This document shows positions 1 to 8,348 of a stretch of DNA of 41,385 bases, one piece after another. Source of the stretch: CAYJII01 sp964370225 (GTDB lineage Bacteria; Bacillota; Clostridia; Oscillospirales; Ruminococcaceae). Position numbers and translations under genes: made by a program. The stretch covers positions 1 through 41,385 of the forward strand of contig CAYJII010000021.1 of NCBI GenBank assembly GCA_964370225.1, given 5' to 3'. The notes under the pieces were generated by a model. The model did no database searches. It was not told where the DNA came from and worked only from the letters and a program-made list of their open reading frames with translations. Each line of letters begins with the position of its first letter. Positions within the stretch are counted from its first letter, which is position 1.

Positions 1-83
1 TATTTATCGAATATTTATTTTTTCGCAATTTTCCTTGTCATTTTCACAATAAAAGTTCTATTATTGCGAAAAACTATATATAT

Positions 84-111
84 TGATTACCAAAAATTGC
101 TTTTCATAATA
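84..111 (+). promoter_or_regulatory. possible forespore (sigma-G type) promoter of the SASP gene
   Basis: CATAATA at 105-111 fits the -10 element known for sigma-G promoters (CATNNTA type), about 60 bases before the spore-protein start. The only -35-like sequence is TGATTA at 84-89, and the 15-base spacer is shorter than usual, so this is a tentative call based mainly on the kind of gene that follows. Confidence 0.3.
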
Positions 112-172
112 ATTTTAACTGTGATTATAATAATAACACAACGCAAGAAATAAAAATTAAGGAGAATTTATT

Positions 173-361
173 ATGTCAAGCAAAATTGTTGTTCCTCAAG
201 CTAGAGAAGCACTAGATAAATTTAAAATGGAAGCTGCTAGCGAAGTTGGCGTTAATTTAAAACAAGGTTACAATGGTCATTTAACTTCAAGAGAAGCTGG
301 TTCAGTCGGCGGACAAATGGTTAAAAAAATGATCGAAGCATACGAAAACTCAGTAAAATAG
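173..361 (+). CDS. alpha/beta-type small acid-soluble spore protein
   Basis: This 62-residue protein belongs to the alpha/beta SASP family, which coats and protects DNA in the dormant spore core and is degraded at germination by the GPR protease. Seen in the sequence: the family core EAASEVGVNL around residues 20-29, which contains the region where GPR cuts, and the second signature HLTSREAGSVGGQMVKKMI around residues 36-54. Length is normal for the family. The ATG has an AAGGAG ribosome binding site at the usual distance. The gene stands alone, with hairpins directly downstream, as is common for ssp genes. Its presence says the organism can sporulate or descends from spore formers. Expression is expected only in the forespore. 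Confidence 0.95.
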   Translation: MSSKIVVPQAREALDKFKMEAASEVGVNLKQGYNGHLTSREAGSVGGQMVKKMIEAYENSVK

Positions 362-387
362 TTTGTGCAGATACCAATTTGCGCCAT

Positions 388-426
388 AAAAAAGCCACTT
401 TTAACTTAGCTTTAAAAGCCTTTTTT
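388..426 (+). terminator. probable rho-independent terminator after the SASP gene
   Basis: An imperfect AT-rich hairpin whose arms AAAAAAG (388-394) and CTTTTTT (420-426) enclose further pairing CTTTTAA/TTTAAAAG, ending in a T run. It lies 27 bases after the SASP stop codon. Confidence 0.5.
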
Positions 427-441
427 AAAAACTAAAACAAA

Positions 442-478
442 ACTGTACCTATAAAGATAATCTCTTTATAGGTACAGT
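442..478. terminator. strong hairpin between convergent genes
   Basis: A perfect 16-bp stem (ACTGTACCTATAAAGA at 442-457 and its complement at 463-478) with a 5-base loop. It lies between the plus-strand SASP gene and the minus-strand gene ending at 550. Read on the minus strand the stem is followed by TTTTGTTTTAG, so it probably ends the minus-strand ispDF transcript and may also back up the SASP terminator. Confidence 0.65.
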
Positions 479-549
479 ATAATTTTCGCCTTCATTATAT
501 ATAAAGAAGAATACGCATCACTACGCGCTCCTTTTTAGCAGCTTTTTTG

Positions 550-777
550 CTAATACATATTTTTTATCTGTATTCCGTTTCGCTTTAATATGATTAAAGC
601 TTTATTTACTTCACTATGATTTACATAAACTCCGTATCCACAGCCAGTACTTTTCAAATTGTCCGCAGCAGAAGCAATTTTACACCGAATATCATTTCTT
701 TCTAAGATTGCTTTTGCTTTATAAGCGTAGGTGATCGAAAACAATGATATCAACTTCCCACCCATATACTTATCCAT
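550..777 (-). CDS. small DUF3343-like protein
   Basis: A protein of about 71-75 residues that resembles the DUF3343 family (putative Se/S carrier-like proteins): a beta-alpha start (ISLFSITYAYKAKAILERNDI), then the family's Cys-Gly segment (STGCGYGVYV, about residues 43-52) and a C-terminal helix. Function is not established; carriers of this type are thought to use the Cys next to Gly. Two starts are possible: ATG at 777, right behind GGTGGA, or ATG at 765, where GGTGGA is about 12 bases away and the protein begins closer to the family start. It is the last gene of the minus-strand run, separated from ispF by a 97-base gap that contains a nested hairpin. Confidence 0.6.
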   Translation of the reverse strand: MDKYMGGKLISLFSITYAYKAKAILERNDIRCKIASAADNLKSTGCGYGVYVNHSEVNKALIILKRNGIQIKNMY

Positions 778-799
778 TCCACCGCTTTGCTCGGTAATT

Positions 800-855
800 A
801 ATTGTCTTACGCAAAGATTTATGCCCTAATATTTCAGGGCAAATATAAGACAATT
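800..855 (-). repeat. nested inverted repeat between ispF and the DUF3343-like gene
   Basis: Outer arms AATTGTCTTA (800-809) and TAAGACAATT (846-855) pair over 10 bp; inner arms TGCCCT (822-827) and AGGGCA (836-841) pair over 6 bp. The two stems are joined by asymmetric spacers. No T run follows on either strand, so it is not a classical terminator; it could be an mRNA processing or stabilising hairpin or the remains of a small insertion. Confidence 0.5.
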
Positions 856-874
856 CATACTATGCAAAATGGAG

Positions 875-1345
875 CTATTTTGTGATAAGCATCACGCAGT
901 GCGCACTAATTCCCTCTTCTGCGCCCGTAAAGCCGAGTTTCTCCTCTGTAGTCGCCTTCACATTCACGTTTTCGATATCGCTTTCAAATGATTTTGCTAT
1001 GTTTTTTCTCATCTCTTCTATATAAGTAGCAAGCTTTGGTTTTTGCGCTATGATTGTCGCATCTAAATTGACAAGCGAATATCCTTCCGCTTTCATCATT
1101 TCTACCACTTGATTAAGCAGTATCATACTGTCAATATCTTTGAACTGCGCACTGTTATCTGGGAAATGTTTACCAATATCACCTTTGCACATTGCACCAA
1201 GCAGCGCATCTGTGATAGCATGCAGGAGCACATCAGCATCAGAATGCCCAAGCAAACCTAAAGTATGTGGTATTTCCACTCCACCTAGAATGAGCTTTCT
1301 TCCACTCACCAGTTTATGCACATCATATCCGTGACCTATCCTCAT
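875..1345 (-). CDS. ispF: 2-C-methyl-D-erythritol 2,4-cyclodiphosphate synthase
   Basis: IspF makes the cyclic diphosphate intermediate of the non-mevalonate (MEP) isoprenoid pathway from the CDP-methylerythritol phosphate, releasing CMP; it works as a cytosolic trimer. The 156-residue length is standard. Seen: the N-terminal IGHGYDVH with metal ligands Asp8 and His10, His42 in the SDADVLLHAI motif, and the family segment KATTEEKLGFTGAEEGISAHC near the C-terminus that builds the CMP pocket. The ATG follows an AGGAGG site that overlaps the stop codon of ispD, so the two genes are translationally linked. They sit at the tail of an amino-acid catabolism run, although they may also have their own promoter. 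Confidence 0.97.
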   Translation of the reverse strand: MRIGHGYDVHKLVSGRKLILGGVEIPHTLGLLGHSDADVLLHAITDALLGAMCKGDIGKHFPDNSAQFKDIDSMILLNQVVEMMKAEGYSLVNLDATIIAQKPKLATYIEEMRKNIAKSFESDIENVNVKATTEEKLGFTGAEEGISAHCVMLITK

Positions 1346-1355
1346 AGCAATCCTC

Positions 1356-2039
1356 CTATTCGCTTTCTTCCGCTATAAAAGCATTTGCAATCGCAATATC
1401 TTCTGTAGTGGTAATCTTTATGTTTTTGTATTCACCCATGCTCATGTGCACTTTCACGCCAATGCTCTCAACTAACTGGCAGTCATCTGTGTAGTCTTTT
1501 CCATCCTCCACAGCTTTGTTCATAGCACTGAGATAGAGCTTTTTTTCAAACACTTGCGGTGTCTGCGTGAGATATAGCGTGCTTCTATCCGGTGTATCCG
1601 CGATAAAATTATCACTGTCTATCACTTTAATTGTGTCCTTAGATGGCACACCAGCAGTAGTTGCGCTAAATTTAACCGCATCAGCAAAAGTCCTATTTAT
1701 GGTATCATATGAAACTAAAGGTCTAGCTCCATCGTGAATTGCGATAAAATCAGCGTCATCGCTGATTTTAATTAGCCCATTTTTGACTGAATTTTGTCTA
1801 CTATCGCCACCCTGTGCAAATAAAATGGGCTTTTGGACATGTGAACACATGTCCGCAATTCGCGAGAAGTTCTCAGGTTTCGTCACCACAATAATCTCGC
1901 ACACTTCGCTCATTTGCGTGAATTTTTCGATACTGCGCTGTATCACAGCTTTGCCATTTAACAATATAAACTGCTTATCAATCTCACCCATCCGTGTAGA
2001 ATTCCCGCCTGCAACAATAATTACAGAAAACTTTCTCAT
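1356..2039 (-). CDS. ispD: 2-C-methyl-D-erythritol 4-phosphate cytidylyltransferase
   Basis: IspD transfers CMP from CTP to methylerythritol 4-phosphate, the step before IspE in the MEP pathway. The 227-residue protein has the nucleotidyltransferase loop AGGNSTRMG (residues 11-19) followed by DKQF, the IHDGARPLV segment near residue 100, and the C-terminal GEYKNIKITTTEDI motif that binds the substrate phosphate. Its start has AGAAGGAG at good distance. It is followed by ispF after 10 bases. A hairpin with GGAGG arms lies in the 73-base gap that separates it from the ACT-domain gene, so it may be partly uncoupled from the genes upstream. Confidence 0.97.
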   Translation of the reverse strand: MRKFSVIIVAGGNSTRMGEIDKQFILLNGKAVIQRSIEKFTQMSEVCEIIVVTKPENFSRIADMCSHVQKPILFAQGGDSRQNSVKNGLIKISDDADFIAIHDGARPLVSYDTINRTFADAVKFSATTAGVPSKDTIKVIDSDNFIADTPDRSTLYLTQTPQVFEKKLYLSAMNKAVEDGKDYTDDCQLVESIGVKVHMSMGEYKNIKITTTEDIAIANAFIAEESE

Positions 2040-2064
2040 ATAATACTCCTTCTATAAAATGCTT

Positions 2065-2090
2065 ATTCCTCCCCAATTATGAGGAGGAAT
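2065..2090 (-). repeat. hairpin upstream of ispD
   Basis: ATTCCTCC (2065-2072) pairs with GGAGGAAT (2083-2090). On the minus strand it lies between the ACT-domain gene stop and the ispD ribosome binding site and is followed by AAGCATTTTA, so it could be a weak terminator or attenuator that separates the ispDF part from the catabolic genes. Confidence 0.4.
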
Positions 2091-2112
2091 ATAATAATTT
2101 CAAAGATTAATA

Positions 2113-2544
2113 TTACACATTATAAATATCTTCGGATTTAGCAAGCTCAATATTATTGTCTTGTAGTATTTTTATCGCTTTGTCGTTATCTTCAACTCTT
2201 AGGATAACATAAGCTTTATCCCTAGTTCTTGTGATGAACGCATAGGCATACTCAACGCTAATACCATCTTTATATAGCACGCCGATTACGTCAGCAAGAC
2301 TTCCTGGAGTATCATTGATAGCAACGGAAATTACATGTGTTATCGAAACTGTGTACTTCTCGCTTTTTAACAAGCTTACAGTCTTTTCTGGGTCACTAAC
2401 TATCAAGCGAAGTATACCAAAATCTGTAGTATCTGCAATTGACAATGCTCTAATATCGATTTTGTTATCTCCTAAAAATTTAGTTATCTCTGCGAGTCTG
2501 CCTGGTTTATTTTCTACAAAAACGGAAATTTGTTTTATAATCAT
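2113..2544 (-). CDS. tandem ACT domain protein
   Basis: A 143-residue protein made of two ACT domains, the small ligand-binding folds that sense amino acids and related compounds. The first runs from residue 1 to about 68 with ISVFVENKPGRLAEITKFL, the second from about 69 to 138 with ISVAINDTPGSLADVIGVL; the PGRL and PGSL turns are the usual ligand-binding loops. No catalytic domain is attached. Such stand-alone double-ACT proteins commonly accompany phenylacetate-CoA ligase and indolepyruvate oxidoreductase genes, as here, and are assumed to sense the aromatic substrate or product; that role is inference. It starts with a good GAGAGGAG site 20 bases after the ligase gene. Confidence 0.85.
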   Translation of the reverse strand: MIIKQISVFVENKPGRLAEITKFLGDNKIDIRALSIADTTDFGILRLIVSDPEKTVSLLKSEKYTVSITHVISVAINDTPGSLADVIGVLYKDGISVEYAYAFITRTRDKAYVILRVEDNDKAIKILQDNNIELAKSEDIYNV

Positions 2545-2564
2545 AATAAGTAGCTCCTCTCAAA

Positions 2565-3866
2565 CTATATTTTTCTGTTATCTGTTACTCTTTTCGCCTT
2601 GCCTTCGCTACGAGCGATAGTTTTTGGCTCAACTAAAGTGATTTTTGCCGCAATTCCTAGAGTCGATTCAATTTTATTGCGGATTTTTTTACTTAATTCC
2701 TCAAGCACTTTTACTTCGTCAAAGGATATATCTTCAGGCAACTCAACTAACACTTCTAATGTGTCAAGATTGTCTTTACGATCTACGACTAGCATGTAAT
2801 GTGGCGCCATTTTTAGCTCAAGCAGTACAGACTCAATTTGTGACGGGAATACATTTACCCCTCTAATAATTAGCATATCATCACTACGTCCGCGTGGTTT
2901 GCTCATTTTTACAAATGTTCTGCCGCATGAGCATTTTTCGCGCGTTAACACTGCGATATCTCTAGTTCTGTATCTTATTAGTGGGAATGCTTCCTTTGTA
3001 ATGCATGTGAAAACAATCTCGCCCTGTGTTCCCTCAGGTAACACTTCCCCTGTATCTGGGTCGATAATTTCCGCAATAAAGTGGTCTTCACTGATGTGCA
3101 TTCCTGTTTGCTCACTACACTCATAGCTAACACCAGGACCCATAATTTCAGATAGACCGTAGATGTCATACGCTTTTATGCAAAGTTTATCTTCAATCTC
3201 TTTACGCATCTCTTCCGTCCAAGGTTCTGCACCAAAAATCCCTGCTTTTAAATTCAGCTCTTTTGGGTCAACTCCTGCTTCTTTTAAGCTCTCTGCTAAA
3301 AAGAGCGCATATGACGGTGTACAGCATAAGATGCTCGAACCGAAATCTTTCATGATATTAATTTGGCGTTGGGTGTTGCCGCTTGAAACTGGGATTGCAG
3401 TAGCTTTTAGCTTTTGCGCACCTCCGTTTAAGCCCAGACCACCTGTGAACAACCCGTATCCATAAGATACATGCACAAAATCATGTGCTGAGCCACCTGC
3501 TGCCACGATCGAACGTGCGCACAAGTCATCCCACACGTTTAGGTCGTTTTCAGTATAGCCAACAACGATTTGTTTGCCTGTTGTTCCGCTAGATGCATGA
3601 ACACGCACAACATCTTCCATAGGGCAAGCAAAAAGCCCATATGGATATGTATCTCTTAAATCTTGTTTATAAGTAAACGGTAGTTTTTTCAAATCATCAA
3701 GAGATTTAATATCCGATGGTTTTATCCCAAGCTCATCCATCTTATTTTTGTAATGCTCAACATTTTCGTAATTGCGCTTTACAGTATTAATAAGATTTTG
3801 CGTTTGGATTTCAATAATTTTTTCGCGCGGTGCTGTTTCGATTTCTTTCTGAAAATAATTTTGCAT
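2565..3866 (-). CDS. paaK: phenylacetate-CoA ligase (copy 1)
   Basis: Adenylate-forming enzyme that joins an arylacetic acid to CoA with ATP going to AMP and PPi; in amino acid fermenters it may run in either direction between aryl-acetyl-CoA and the free acid. Seen: the ATP-binding loop ASSGTTGKQIVVGYT near residues 90-104, YGLSEIMGPGVS near residue 240, YRTRDIA and the C-terminal RSDDMLIIRGVNVFPSQIE that carries the mobile domain. Length of 433 residues is normal. I place the start at ATG 3866, which has GGAGG 8 bases upstream; a longer frame starting with TTG at 3881 would begin inside that site. A second, clearly related copy lies at 6290-7615. Confidence 0.93.
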   Translation of the reverse strand: MQNYFQKEIETAPREKIIEIQTQNLINTVKRNYENVEHYKNKMDELGIKPSDIKSLDDLKKLPFTYKQDLRDTYPYGLFACPMEDVVRVHASSGTTGKQIVVGYTENDLNVWDDLCARSIVAAGGSAHDFVHVSYGYGLFTGGLGLNGGAQKLKATAIPVSSGNTQRQINIMKDFGSSILCCTPSYALFLAESLKEAGVDPKELNLKAGIFGAEPWTEEMRKEIEDKLCIKAYDIYGLSEIMGPGVSYECSEQTGMHISEDHFIAEIIDPDTGEVLPEGTQGEIVFTCITKEAFPLIRYRTRDIAVLTREKCSCGRTFVKMSKPRGRSDDMLIIRGVNVFPSQIESVLLELKMAPHYMLVVDRKDNLDTLEVLVELPEDISFDEVKVLEELSKKIRNKIESTLGIAAKITLVEPKTIARSEGKAKRVTDNRKI

Positions 3867-3892
3867 GGGTCCATCCTCCAAATAAATATATT

Positions 3893-4468
3893 TTACGCTT
3901 TGTTTCCTAATTCAAAAGCAATTTTATTTAATTCTAAAAATTTAGGTGGTACAACTTCTTTCAATGCATTTTGCCAAACATCTTCGCTAAAGTCTAGATT
4001 TTTAGCTAAAGCTCCCATCATAACTATATTAGTAGCTTTCGCATTACCCGCTTTTTCCGCTAAAGTTAGCGCATCAAAAGCTGTAACGTCGATGTTTAAT
4101 TCTTCCATTTTACCTATAATGTTTTCAGGGTAACTCATAGCCCCGATAATTACTGGCATTGGGTCGATTTGTTGCGTGTTAACTATCATTTTACCGTCTT
4201 TTTTTAAATACTCAACCCAACGTGCAGCCTCAAGCTCTTCAAAAGCTACGATAAAATCTGCTTCGCCCTTGTCGATAACTGGTGAATATACTTTTTCGCC
4301 ATATCTAACATAAGTAACAACAGAACCACCACGTTGTGACATTCCGTGAACTTCGCTAACTTTTACATCAAAGCCCTGTGATAATAGCACCGCACCCATT
4401 AGTCTACTTGCAAGCAAGGAGCCTTGTCCGCCAACGCCTACTATCATTATATTTTTTACATCATTCAT
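3893..4468 (-). CDS. iorB: indolepyruvate:ferredoxin oxidoreductase, beta subunit
   Basis: IorB is the gamma-type domain partner of IorA; together they oxidise aryl-pyruvates with CoA to aryl-acetyl-CoA and CO2 and reduce ferredoxin. The 191-residue protein opens with IMIVGVGGQGSLLASRLMG (about residues 8-26), the nucleotide/CoA-binding glycine-rich motif of this family, followed by KVSEVHGMSQRGGSVVTYVR, which is typical of IorB. It lies 21 bases after iorA in the same direction and 26 bases before the next ligase gene, so the four genes form one unit. Confidence 0.95.
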   Translation of the reverse strand: MNDVKNIMIVGVGGQGSLLASRLMGAVLLSQGFDVKVSEVHGMSQRGGSVVTYVRYGEKVYSPVIDKGEADFIVAFEELEAARWVEYLKKDGKMIVNTQQIDPMPVIIGAMSYPENIIGKMEELNIDVTAFDALTLAEKAGNAKATNIVMMGALAKNLDFSEDVWQNALKEVVPPKFLELNKIAFELGNKA

Positions 4469-4489
4469 TACTCAAATACCTCACTCAAA

Positions 4490-6220
4490 TTATGAATTTT
4501 CGATTGCATCAAATGGACACATAGATTGACATAGACCACAACCGATACATAATGTTTTGTCGACTGTAGATTTGCCATTTTTCATGCTGATTGAAGGACA
4601 ACCGATTTTCATACAAATTTTACAGCCCGTGCATTTTTCTGCATCAACTGTAAGCGGTGGTTTTTTCTCAACTGATTTTAACAATGCGCATGGGCGTCTT
4701 GCTATAATCACTGATGGCTCATTTGCATTAAGCTCTTCTTTTAATATGCGCTCGCTCTCTTTTAAATCGTATGGGTCAACAACACTAACTCTGTTAATAC
4801 CCACCGCACGACATACATTCTCAAGCGAAATTTTAGTCGCAGGGTCACCTTTTAGATTGTACCCTGTAGTTGGATTTTGTTGGTGTCCTGTCATACCAGT
4901 GATAGAGTTGTCCACTATGATAACTGTGGAGTTTGAGTCGTTATAAGCAATGTTAATTAGCCCAGTAACTCCTGAATGCATGAAAGTTGAGTCGCCAATT
5001 ACAGCAACTGATTTGCGAGCACCATCTTCGCCCATAGCTTTGTTAAATCCATGAACGCCAGAAACGGAAGCTCCCATACAAATGGTAGTATCAATCGAAT
5101 TTAGCGGAGGTTGCGCACCCAATGTGTAGCATCCAATGTCGCCTGATACAGTTACTTTATTTTTAGCTAATGTATAAAAAATCCCTCTGTGTGGGCAACC
5201 TGCGCACATAACTGGAGGGCGTACTGGTAGCTCATCTGGGAAAATTTTGTTTTCAGGTAGTTCTTTTCCCATTGCAGCAGCAACAGAATTCTGTGAAAAC
5301 TCGCCAATGTTAGTAAACAGCTTTTTGCCAATTACTTCCACACCAATTGTACTGCAGTGATTTTGAATAATAGGGTCAAGCTCCTCAACCACATACACTG
5401 TTTCAAATTTCGCTGCGAAATCTTTTATTAGTTTTGTTGGAAGTGGGTTAACAATCCCAAGTTTTAGCACGCTTACGCTGTCACCATATACTTCTTTTAC
5501 GTATTGATACGATGTACCAGCTGTGATTATCCCAATTTTTGAGTCTTGCATCTCAATTTTGTTTAAAGATGTAGTTTCTGCAAATTCTTGTAGCTTTTTC
5601 ATTCTATCTTCAACCACAACATGGCGTTTTCTTGCCATACCAGGCATCATTACGTATTTAGCTGGGTCTTTTACATACTCTTTTTTAGGTACATTGTTTC
5701 TCTCGCTAGTTTCTACAATGCTTTGTGAATGCGAAATTCTTGTGCACATTTTTACGATTACAGGCGTGTCAAACTCTTCTGATAAATCGTAAGCTTGCAC
5801 TGTAAAATCAAGTGACTCCTGTGAGTTCGCTGGCTCTAGCATCGCTACTTTTGATGCAATCGCAAAATGGCGTGAATCTTGCTCATTTTGTGAGGAATGC
5901 ATTCCTGGGTCATCTGCTACTGCGATGACAAAACCACCGTTTACACCAGTGTAAGCAGCAGTGAAAAGTGGGTCAGCAGCAACATTAAGCCCAACATGTT
6001 TCATTGCGCAAAATGAACGTGAACCCGCAATAGACGCACCAATTGCAACTTCCATTGCAACTTTTTCATTAGGTGCCCATTCGCTATACATCTCATCATA
6101 TTTCGAGGCATATTCTGTTATTTCGGTACTAGGAGTACCTGGATAAGAGGAAATAACATTACATCCGGCTTCGTAAAGCCCTCTTGCAACTGCTTCATTC
6201 CCTAGCATTAGTTTTTTCAA
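4490..6220 (-). CDS. iorA: indolepyruvate:ferredoxin oxidoreductase, alpha subunit
   Basis: Catalytic subunit that binds thiamine diphosphate and two [4Fe-4S] clusters. The 576-residue chain begins with LGNEAVARGLYEAGCNVISSYPGTPSTE, has CAGCPHRG before the TPP domain, the TPP/Mg motif GDSTFMHSGVTGL with a later IIVDNSITGMTGHQ, and a C-terminal ferredoxin domain with CTGCKICMKIGCP and CIGCGLCQSMCP. The start is TTG at 6220: AAAGGAGAG lies about 9 bases upstream and the following residues MKKLMLGNEA match the family N-terminus; the first ATG is too far from the site. Its need for thiamine diphosphate links it to the thi operon elsewhere in the window. Confidence 0.96.
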   Translation of the reverse strand: MKKLMLGNEAVARGLYEAGCNVISSYPGTPSTEITEYASKYDEMYSEWAPNEKVAMEVAIGASIAGSRSFCAMKHVGLNVAADPLFTAAYTGVNGGFVIAVADDPGMHSSQNEQDSRHFAIASKVAMLEPANSQESLDFTVQAYDLSEEFDTPVIVKMCTRISHSQSIVETSERNNVPKKEYVKDPAKYVMMPGMARKRHVVVEDRMKKLQEFAETTSLNKIEMQDSKIGIITAGTSYQYVKEVYGDSVSVLKLGIVNPLPTKLIKDFAAKFETVYVVEELDPIIQNHCSTIGVEVIGKKLFTNIGEFSQNSVAAAMGKELPENKIFPDELPVRPPVMCAGCPHRGIFYTLAKNKVTVSGDIGCYTLGAQPPLNSIDTTICMGASVSGVHGFNKAMGEDGARKSVAVIGDSTFMHSGVTGLINIAYNDSNSTVIIVDNSITGMTGHQQNPTTGYNLKGDPATKISLENVCRAVGINRVSVVDPYDLKESERILKEELNANEPSVIIARRPCALLKSVEKKPPLTVDAEKCTGCKICMKIGCPSISMKNGKSTVDKTLCIGCGLCQSMCPFDAIENS

Positions 6221-6289
6221 TTCATCTCTCTCCTTTAAACTATAAAACTGAATTTATATCATTTTAACATTTTTTGCGTTAAAAGTAAA

Positions 6290-7615
6290 TTATTTTTTCT
6301 CATCTGAACGCAAATCAAGTATCCTTTTCGCTTTACCCTCAAATCTCTCTAAGGATTTTGGGTCACAAAGTGAAATCTTCGCATCAATTCCAAGCACAGA
6401 TTTAATTTTGTCTTTTATGCTAAACTGCAACTCTTGCAGCCCTTTGTAATTTTCAAGTAGTGACGCATCAATTAGCTCTACGCGCACTTCAAGGTAATCA
6501 GTAAAGTCTTTTCTTGTAAGCACCAACTGATAATGTGGTTCAACTTGGTTAAATGCAGCAAGTACTGACTCAATTTGTGATGGGAATACATTAACCCCTC
6601 TGATTTTGAGCATATCGTCGCTTCTGCCTGTTATTTTATCCATGCGGACATGTGTTCTACCACATGCGCAAACATCATAGTTTAGTCTTGAGATATCCTT
6701 TGTGCGGTATCTCAACATCGGAATGCCTTCTTTTGTTATAGTCGTGATAACAAGCTCGCCTTGCTCTCCGCGCTCTTTCACTTGTCCTGTTGCAGAGTCG
6801 ATAATCTCAGCGATAAAGTGGTCTTCCGCTATATGTAGCCCATTTCTGAATATACATTCGCCCGATACTCCAGGCCCCATTAGCTCGCTCATTCCATAGT
6901 TGTCGGTAGAAAGTATATTTAAGCTTTTCTCGATTAAATTGCGTAGTTCTGGCGTGCAACCCTCTGAACCGAATAGACCAATCTTGAGGTTTAGCTCATC
7001 ATTTTTCACACCCATGTCGCGTGCTACTTCGCCCATGTACATAGCGTATGACGGTGTACTAATTAGTACTGTAGTGCCAAAGTCTTTCATTATCATCGCT
7101 TGTTTTTGCGTATTTCCGCTCGACACGGGAATTACTGCAGCACCAATTTTTTCAAGCCCGTAATGTAGTCCAAGCGCACCGGTGAAAAGTCCATAACCAA
7201 ATGAAATTTGTGCTATGTCTTCATCAGTTACACCAACTGCAACACATAGCCTTGCTACAGCGTCGCTCCAAACATCGATGTCATTTTTCGTGTAGCCTAC
7301 AACTGTCGGTTTACCTGTTGTTCCGCTAGAAGCGTGTATGCGCACAATGTCCTTCATCGGTGTCGCAAACATGCCATATGGATAGGTGTCTCTGATATCC
7401 TCTTTTGTAGTAAAAGGTATATACTGTATGTCTGACAAAGATTTAATTTTGTCAGCAGTAATGTTTGCTTTCACGAATTTGTCGTGGTATAGCTTAACAT
7501 TTTTGTCGCAGTAATCGACCATTCTTTTAAGACGCTCAAGCTGTAATGCTTCTAACTCTTTTCGTGGCATGGTCTCGATATCTTTTTGAAAATAATTAAT
7601 TTTTTGCACTTTCAC
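6290..7615 (-). CDS. paaK: phenylacetate-CoA ligase (copy 2)
   Basis: Second adenylate-forming arylacetate-CoA ligase, 441 residues, closely related to the copy at 2565-3866 along its whole length (for example SSGTTGKPTVVGYT, YGMSELMGPGVSGEC, YRTKDISRL, GRSDDMLKIRGVNVFPSQIE). It starts with GTG at 7615 behind AGGA; a second in-frame GTG two codons later is an equally possible start. It follows the transporter ATPase gene by 10 bases and precedes iorA by 69 bases. Two ligases flanking one oxidoreductase suggest different acid substrates or different directions of flow; which does what cannot be read from the sequence. Confidence 0.93.
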   Translation of the reverse strand: MKVQKINYFQKDIETMPRKELEALQLERLKRMVDYCDKNVKLYHDKFVKANITADKIKSLSDIQYIPFTTKEDIRDTYPYGMFATPMKDIVRIHASSGTTGKPTVVGYTKNDIDVWSDAVARLCVAVGVTDEDIAQISFGYGLFTGALGLHYGLEKIGAAVIPVSSGNTQKQAMIMKDFGTTVLISTPSYAMYMGEVARDMGVKNDELNLKIGLFGSEGCTPELRNLIEKSLNILSTDNYGMSELMGPGVSGECIFRNGLHIAEDHFIAEIIDSATGQVKERGEQGELVITTITKEGIPMLRYRTKDISRLNYDVCACGRTHVRMDKITGRSDDMLKIRGVNVFPSQIESVLAAFNQVEPHYQLVLTRKDFTDYLEVRVELIDASLLENYKGLQELQFSIKDKIKSVLGIDAKISLCDPKSLERFEGKAKRILDLRSDEKK

Positions 7616-7625
7616 ACCATCCTAA

Positions 7626-8348
7626 CTATATTACTTTAGATAAAAATTCGATTAATCTTGGGTTTTGTGGTTTTTCAAAAAACTCTTTTGGATTGTTCTC
7701 TTCCTTTATAATGCCCTCATCCATGAACATCACCCTAGTTGCAACTTCTTTTGCAAATCCCATCTCGTGCGTCACTACTACCATTGTCATCTTATCATCT
7801 GCAAGCTCTTTCATCAGCTCGAGTACTTCGCCAACCATCTCAGGGTCAAGCGCACTCGTCGGCTCGTCAAAAAGCATAACATCGGGGTTCATTGCAAGTG
7901 AGCGCACAATCGCAATCCTTTGCTTTTGTCCACCCGATAGCATCGCTGGGTAAGTGTTTGCTTTGTCCACAAGCCCAATTCTCTCAAGCAAGCGCATAGC
8001 ATTTTCCTCGGCAGCTTCTTTGCTTTGGAGTTTTAATTTCACAGGAGCTAGTGTTATATTTTGCAAAATGGTCAAATGTGGGAATAAATTAAAATGTTGG
8101 AATACCATACCCATTTTTTGTCTGGTTTTATTGATGTCACAATGTTTGTCAGTTATGTTTACGCCCTCAAACCAAACTTCGCCTGAAGTTGGTACTTCCA
8201 GCAAATTGAGACAGCGCAAAAACGTACTCTTTCCAGAACCTGAGGGGCCTACGATAACTACTTTTTCGCCTTGGGTTATCTCTGTTGTAATATTTTTTAG
8301 CACATGGTTATCACCAAACGCTTTGTCTAAATTTTTAACCTCTATCAC
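7626..8348 (-). CDS. glnQ: polar amino acid ABC transporter, ATP-binding protein
   Basis: ATPase of a polar amino acid uptake system of the GlnQ/HisP type. Seen: Walker A GPSGSGKST, the Q-loop region MGMVFQHFNLFPHLT that is typical of this subfamily, signature LSGGQKQRIAIVRSL, Walker B VMLFDEPTSALDP and the switch His in VVTHEMG. I place the start at GTG 8348, giving VIEVKNLDKAFGD, because GGAGG is 10 bases upstream; an apparent TTG start at 8357 would lie directly on that site. The 240-residue length is typical. It overlaps the end of the permease gene by 14 bases. The symbol marks the family; the amino acid carried is not known. Confidence 0.93.
   Translation of the reverse strand: MIEVKNLDKAFGDNHVLKNITTEITQGEKVVIVGPSGSGKSTFLRCLNLLEVPTSGEVWFEGVNITDKHCDINKTRQKMGMVFQHFNLFPHLTILQNITLAPVKLKLQSKEAAEENAMRLLERIGLVDKANTYPAMLSGGQKQRIAIVRSLAMNPDVMLFDEPTSALDPEMVGEVLELMKELADDKMTMVVVTHEMGFAKEVATRVMFMDEGIIKEENNPKEFFEKPQNPRLIEFLSKVI

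Noticed and set aside
7616..7625. Separate promoter between the transporter ATPase and the second phenylacetate-CoA ligase
   Set aside because: Only 10 bases separate the genes and no -35/-10 pair was seen at the end of the ATPase gene.
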